DNA of 64,000 nt. Origin: Ciborinia camelliae. Lineage: Eukaryota; Ascomycota; Leotiomycetes; Helotiales; Sclerotiniaceae. Positions 59,189 to 64,000 of the stretch are shown here, piece by piece (within the stretch, counting starts at the first letter, position 1; every line of letters starts with the position of its first letter). Below the pieces are notes generated by a model that saw nothing but the letters and a program-made list of their open reading frames with translations, was not told where the DNA came from and ran no database searches. A program made the position numbers and the translations under genes. The DNA lies in assembly GCA_025890175.1 (NCBI GenBank), contig JANPYM010000001.1, forward strand, positions 2,499,507 through 2,563,506, given 5' to 3'.

Positions 59189-60742
59189 ATGATGGTCTCC
59201 AAAGGATACAAGCCCCAGATGATCTGGGCAATGATGGAAACAGATTCGAAGAAGAGTTCGGATTATACAATCTGCTTGAGTTCAGGGAAACGTTTGCTTC
59301 AAAAACTCGCATATGGATGTATACCGAGTTTCTTACAACGAAGAACGATACGACCTAGTTCGCCGAAAACGCAAAAGTTACACCCCACTTCATATCTCGA
59401 CGGCCTGCGAGGAGTGGCTTCTTTCATCGTGTTTATGGGCCATTATACTGAGGAGAACATTGGGTGGTGGACTGAACCATATGGATTATACGAAGATGGG
59501 GCACGTTCGTCCCCTCTACAGCTGCCATTTATTCGAGTATTATATTCTGCTAGACCAATGGTACACATATTTTTCATCATTTCCGGATTTGTCCTTGCCT
59601 ACAAGCCTCTCAAGCAAATACATTCTCAACAATACTCGGCGCTAGCATCTACACTATCTTCATCCGTTTTCCGCCGCGCAGTTCGACTTTTCTTACCGTC
59701 ATTTATAACACTCCTCGTTATGTCTATGGCCGTCTATTTTGACTTCTCTGAGCCTCGATACGCCTTTCCCATGTGGTCAGTCACCGATCAGCTTGGGGAT
59801 TGGTATGATACCTGCGGGCAACTTTTACAATCTTCCTGGAGATGGGACGATCCTTCTTTATCCCTACCACGCTACAACCCAGCACTCTGGACTATCCCCG
59901 TGGAATTCGCACAATCCATGCTTCTATTCATTGTTATAATCGGGCTTTCTCATGCTCGCATAAATATGCGTCTCCTGATTCTCGCATGCGTCATGTCCTT
60001 CTGTTTCTGGAGCGCACAATTACACGCAGTTGAATTCTTAGGTGGAATGTTCATCGCCGAAGTCACACTTCTCCAATCATACAACTCAACACCATCCAAA
60101 TCTCCTGAATCCTCTCCCAAATCCACTCCCATCCTCCCCACCACGGAATTTGGCGGTCAAAAGAGTGAATCAACTACGGCTTTCGATACCATGAATTCCC
60201 ATACGACCCCCAATAAAAGTATGTTCACTAAGGGTTTCTGGATTCTCAACCTCATATGTGGTCTCTATATTTCCTCCTGGACAAATAACCATGTAGACGA
60301 AGTCCCTTTTCTCTCCACCCTCGACGCACACACCCCAGAACCCTATAGTGGCCAAAGAGTTTGGTTCTGTCTGGCGGCCTTCCAAATCGTGCTCGCATGC
60401 ACACAACTCAACAGCTTACAATCGCTTTTCAACCTATCGCTTCCCCAATATCTCGGCAGTATATCTTATGCCCTCTATCTAACGCACAATCTCTGTCTCA
60501 CGATCCTCGAACCGCGGTTTAAACCCCTCTTCGAAGATACGATTGGAAGGGATTCTTTGATGGGTAGACATGGTGTTTGGGCGGCGGGATTGCTGATTTA
60601 TGGACCCATGATCTTGTGGACGGCAGATGTGTTTTGGAGGGGAGTCGATGTGCCATCGACGAAGTTCGCGAGGTGGCTCGAGAGTAAATGTTTGACGGGT
60701 AAGGAGAGCGAGACTCTCAGGAGGAGAAATACTCATTGTTAA
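59189..60742 (+). CDS. Acyltransferase-3 family membrane protein
   Basis: Integral-membrane O-acyltransferase of unknown substrate. Single frame of 517 residues; ATG at 59189 is followed directly by a second ATG. The family start is at YLDGLRGVASFIVFMGHYTE (about residue 69), with the conserved R and the likely catalytic H. Next come YSARPMVHIFFIISGFVLAY, a basic FRRAVRLFLPSFITLL segment, NPALWTIPVEFAQSMLLFIV, and further membrane helices to LPQYLGSISYALYLTHNLCL. A Ser/Pro-rich hydrophilic loop of about 50 residues (around 305-355) interrupts the helices. Related fungal proteins are found next to secondary-metabolite genes or act on sugars and lipids, but no such cluster is seen here. The frame contains no evident introns. 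Upstream 300 bp is C/T-rich in places. Confidence 0.9.
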   Translation: MMVSKGYKPQMIWAMMETDSKKSSDYTICLSSGKRLLQKLAYGCIPSFLQRRTIRPSSPKTQKLHPTSYLDGLRGVASFIVFMGHYTEENIGWWTEPYGLYEDGARSSPLQLPFIRVLYSARPMVHIFFIISGFVLAYKPLKQIHSQQYSALASTLSSSVFRRAVRLFLPSFITLLVMSMAVYFDFSEPRYAFPMWSVTDQLGDWYDTCGQLLQSSWRWDDPSLSLPRYNPALWTIPVEFAQSMLLFIVIIGLSHARINMRLLILACVMSFCFWSAQLHAVEFLGGMFIAEVTLLQSYNSTPSKSPESSPKSTPILPTTEFGGQKSESTTAFDTMNSHTTPNKSMFTKGFWILNLICGLYISSWTNNHVDEVPFLSTLDAHTPEPYSGQRVWFCLAAFQIVLACTQLNSLQSLFNLSLPQYLGSISYALYLTHNLCLTILEPRFKPLFEDTIGRDSLMGRHGVWAAGLLIYGPMILWTADVFWRGVDVPSTKFARWLESKCLTGKESETLRRRNTHC

Positions 60743-61459
60743 TTTGATCATGGACCTTATGGTTGATGGGTTTGGGATTCCAATTGTATGCATGCATGGT
60801 TATTGGCGTTTGGGTACCTACGTAGATATCATGCATTTTAGGAGCATTTTGGGGGTTTACTTTACGAGCTGTCTCTGTTTATTACATCTTATAAACTTAG
60901 CTGGATACCTAAGATAACTTGTAAATATCAATTATGTACTATGATGATTATTTATTCCGATATAAATAAACTCGAGAGTCAAAATAAACAATTATTATAG
61001 TGTGTGCACGGATTCATCAAACAACTTTCCAACATTCAAACATGCAAACAAAAATCGTAGGTAATTACCACCTTGGAACTCTCAATTGTTTCTATTTCAA
61101 TCAATATTGTATACTTTGATTATTTGATCTATACCCGACATCGAATGATTATATTTGAGTAGGTAGGTATTCAGGTATGCAAAGAGGTATTGTAGGAATA
61201 TTGTAGTATTCAACGTAGTATTCAACTTTCTCTCGTCTCGTGCACACGAACATACATACTGTCGCTCTTTCTCCTTGCTTTCACATTTTCTTATTCTCCC
61301 TTCCCCTCCATTTTTCTTTCCTAGCATTCCATTGATTCCTAGGATCCCCGTTGCATTCGCAATTCGCAATTCTCATTCACGATTGCAACTTCGATTGCAA
61401 CTTCAATCTATACTTCCAAACCTACCATACTAATACAACCAACCCAACAACACAACACC
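60743..61459. other. Spacer between acyltransferase and SDR genes
   Basis: AT-rich; contains one GTAGGTAGGTA element (61159-61169) and the SDR promoter. No supported gene. Confidence 0.5.
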
Positions 61460-62622
61460 ATGAGCAAGAAAACCGTCCTAATCACCGGGTACCTTCCCTT
61501 CCCCTCCCCTCTGCACCCGCATCTCCGCAGGGGCGTCCTCTCATCGCATATCTAATGATCCACCTCTAGATGCACCAAAGGCGGAATCGGGCATTCCCTC
61601 GCCCTCGACTTCCATTCTCGCGGATACACGGTCCTCGCCAGCGCGCGCTGCGCAACCAAAATCACCGATCTCGCCGAGCTGGGCATGCAAACCCTGAGTC
61701 TAGATGTGACGGACGGGCAGAGTATTGCGGCCGCCAAGGGGAATGTCGAGGAGTTGATTGCGAGCGGGGTGATTGGGGGGTTGGATGTCCTGGTCAATAA
61801 TGCGTGAGTCCTCAGAGGGGTGCTTGTTTGGAGGTCGGGGTGCGTCAGATGGGTCATTGCATTGGGGTGCTAATGGGTATCCTTATCGGGGTTTAGGGGG
61901 AGAAATTATACAATGCCGGCGATGGATGTGGATTTGGATGATGCGCGACATTGTTTTGAAACGAATGTTTTTGGCGTCATGGCTATGTGCCAGGTCTTTA
62001 CTCCTCTGTTGATTAAGCAGAAGGGGCTGATTGTTAATATTGGAAGTTTGGCCGCGGTGCGTTTTCATCCCATCCCTCTATTCTATCCCATCACTTCTTT
62101 TAAAATCTCTCAATCACTATCTATTGAATGATAATATACTAACAACCCTCACCCCAGATCCTCCCCTACGTCTTCGGCAGCGTCTACAACGCATCCAAAG
62201 CCGCCCTACACGCCTACTCCCGCACACTCCGTCTAGAACTGGCCCCCTTCTCGGTAGGCGTCATGGTCGTCGTAACAGGCGGCGTCCAATCGAACATCGC
62301 CCGCACAGCGTGCACGCTTCCTCCCTCATCCCTATATCTAGAAATCGATGATGAATTCCAAACGCGAGTAACGCATAGTCAGAGTGCAGGCGCGATGCCC
62401 AATGAAGAATATGCGAAAGGGGTGGTGGATGCGGTTGTGAGAGGAGGACGGAGGACGCTGTGGAGGGGCAATAAGAGTTGGATTGTTTGGTTTGCGAGGA
62501 ATTGGGTGGGCAGTTGGGTTTTTGATTTGGTGTTGCCGCGGATGTTTGGGTTGAGGAGGTTGGCGGGGTTGGTGAGGGGGAGGGAGACTGTGAGGGAGGG
62601 GAAGGGTGGAAAGGGACTGTGA
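61460..62622 (+). CDS. Short-chain dehydrogenase/reductase, AYR1-like
   Basis: Exons 61460-61488, 61570-61803, 61897-62056 and 62158-62622 join to 295 residues; introns are 81, 93 and 101 bp. The NAD(P)-binding motif LITGCTKGGIGHSLA starts at residue 7 and spans the first intron. It is followed by DVTDG, VNNAGRNYTMPAMDVD, VNIGSLAA (catalytic Ser) and the active-site YNASKAALHAYSRTLRLE, so the catalytic S-Y-K set is complete. VTGGVQSNIA is the following cofactor-loop motif. The C-terminal ~70 residues, with WIVWFARNWVGSWVFDLVLP, contain a likely membrane-associated helix, as in yeast Ayr1 (1-acyl-dihydroxyacetone-phosphate reductase of lipid droplets and ER). Substrate is inferred from this similarity. 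Without splicing the 29-bp first exon the start and the TG motif would be lost. Confidence 0.9.
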
Positions 62623-63042
62623 GGTGGGAGCAGGTAGGTGATTGCATGATTTAAGATGATCGGTCTGAAATAATTATTTTGATTGATTGGTTCAATTACA
62701 ATATAATTGTAGTACCAAGTATCCGGATGTAGTTTTCCGTATGCTATTTCTTATATCCTTTAATAAAATTCAAGGACTAGGAAATTCTACAATCCAGTCA
62801 AGGCATGCATGTTCGCAAACATGATTCATTCACTTGCATTGTTTTGATATACAATCGTTTCATTTTTTTTCCAAGTATATCCTCTACTGCCGAAACCAAC
62901 GGCATTTTCTTATGTACTGCAGCCAGTCGCCTTAACCATACCCAAATATTCAACCTGGTTACAAGATAAACTCCATGTATCCATGGCAAGATACCCAAGA
63001 CCGACTAGGCAGCCCATCTCTCATCCCCACCCTTGAACGACC
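62623..63042. other. Spacer between convergent genes
   Basis: 3' flanks of the SDR and methyltransferase genes; AT-rich, no supported gene. Confidence 0.5.
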
Positions 63043-63666
63043 CTACTCACCCAAAAGCACACTCCTCTCATCCCTCACATTAACCCAAACATACTCGACG
63101 CACCTAGGATCCGTCTTCCCCTCACCCAGCGTCACGGCCAAAAGATTACTCTCAAACCACGCGGGTCTCATACCAAAGCCCTCCAAGCGCTCCCACCATT
63201 TCCACAGGCGCTCGAAATCCACGCGCGCATCATCCACCAAATGCAACTCGATCATCACCTGACCCACCGGCAACCTCCCGCTCGCCTGATGGTAATCCAT
63301 AAACGCATCCAGCGCCGCGTATTCCGAGCCCTCGATGTCCATCTTCAAGATGTCGATGTAGGCATGCTGGTTCTGCGCCATGAGCGTGTGCAACGTGTAG
63401 AAGGGCGGCCCTCCGGTCTTGGGAACCTCGTCCCGCGACCCGAGACCGTAGCGGGAGAAGTGGGCGCGTGGCGCCGAGGAGGCGGAGAGCTGCGGTCCGA
63501 ATTGCGAGACGCTGAAGTCGTAGGCGTGGATGTGGGCGCGCGGGATTCGCGTCAGCATTTCTTCTTCGAAGGTCGATTCGTCGTTGATGCCGAAACTGTA
63601 GATTATTATTTCCTTTTCGTTTTGGTTTTCGTTTTGGTTTTCGTTTTCTTTTGAGGAAGAAGAACG

Positions 63667-63705
<39 letters not shown>

Positions 63706-63999
63706 AGAAGCAGCCCCCAACTTCTCATATAAACTCATGCCGCAGACCCACTTCCCGCCATCGCCCAACCGGCCCACGCGCTGCACATCGTGCGGACATG
63801 TCCAGGTGGCGGGAAAGAAATCCCACACCGTGTACGGCGTCTTTGCGAAATCCGACAGTTTCTGGGCGGGGAATAGGGGGATATGTGGGAATGAGGGGTG
63901 CTGCGTGGCTAGTTCGTGGCGGGCGTGCACGGAGCGTTGCCAGGCGGAGTCGGAGCGGGAGATGCGTTGGGGGGGTTGTGAGGGGTGGGTTATGGGGAG
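63043..63999 (-). CDS. METTL24-like / Methyltransf_22 family protein (5' end cut by window edge)
   Basis: Possible S-adenosylmethionine-dependent methyltransferase. The frame stays open from 63999 to the stop at 63043-63045, giving 318 visible residues. The first in-frame start is only a GTG at 63928-63930, and the upstream codons read SAWQRSVHARHEL, a plausible continuation, so the gene extends right of the window. Motifs: RVGRLGDGGKWVCGMSLYE, IYSFGINDESTFEEEML, AHIHAYDFSVSQFG, and YIDILKMDIEGSEYAAL, the last resembling FkbM-type methyltransferases. Between the first two motifs lies a low-complexity insert: about 18 Ser residues, one Arg, then three NENQ repeats, produced by microsatellite-like GAAGAA and GTTTTCGTTTTG tracts. 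It sits in what should be a surface loop. Converges with the SDR gene. Confidence 0.83.
63600..63712 (-). repeat. In-frame poly-Ser and NENQ coding repeats
   Basis: A TTCGTTTTGGTT-type 12-bp repeat (63616-63650) and a GAAGAA-type trinucleotide tract (63651-63712) lie inside the methyltransferase gene and keep the reading frame. Confidence 0.85.
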
Positions 64000-64000
64000 G

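Overview
The window looks like nuclear DNA of a filamentous ascomycete. Genes carry short GT..AG introns (mostly 47-71 bp) with CTRAC-like branch sites, they lie on both strands with long AT- and microsatellite-rich spacers, and the products are typical fungal families (Dal5-type transporter, TauD-type dioxygenase, HET remnant, mucin-like secreted protein, RRT8-like membrane protein). I infer a Leotiomycete of the Botrytis/Sclerotinia kind from overall style; the sequence alone does not prove it. Exon joins below were worked out by hand from splice signals, reading phase and family similarity.

Layout. 1-3560: two folylpolyglutamate synthase paralogues facing each other tail to tail, the first cut by the left edge. 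4266-5669: an acidic protein with three ExoX-C-terminus-like modules. 6741-7307: remnant of a HET incompatibility gene. 8079-9327: a ~90-bp tandem repeat and a two-finger C2H2 protein. 11386-15587: a nine-exon AAA+ ATPase. 15588-18535: a gene-free stretch with a ~127-bp tandem repeat. 18536-20141: an unrecognised protein with an STR-rich repeat tract. 20378-24828: a Dal5-family transporter and a TauD-family dioxygenase on the same strand, plausibly a small sulfonate-use module. 27082-33211: two neighbouring paralogues with a shared N-terminal module and a degenerate homeodomain-like segment; this is the most interesting locus. 33212-40324: seven kilobases without a convincing gene, with microsatellites and a 10-N assembly gap. 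40325-41773: phosphoserine phosphatase. 42741-46157: a 1103-residue secreted mucin-like protein. 48511-49893: a seven-exon RRT8/EI24-like membrane protein. 51154-52098: PAPS reductase. 52099-59188: another seven-kilobase gene desert dominated by simple repeats. 59189-60742: acyltransferase-3 protein. 61460-62622: AYR1-like short-chain dehydrogenase. 63043-end: METTL24-like methyltransferase, cut by the right edge.

Functional links. Folate polyglutamylation, serine synthesis (SerB) and sulfate reduction (PAPS reductase) all feed one-carbon and sulfur amino-acid metabolism, and the transporter/TauD pair may add sulfonate sulfur to the same pool. They are not clustered closely enough to claim a pathway cluster. 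I found no rRNA, tRNA or CRISPR array and no intact transposon.
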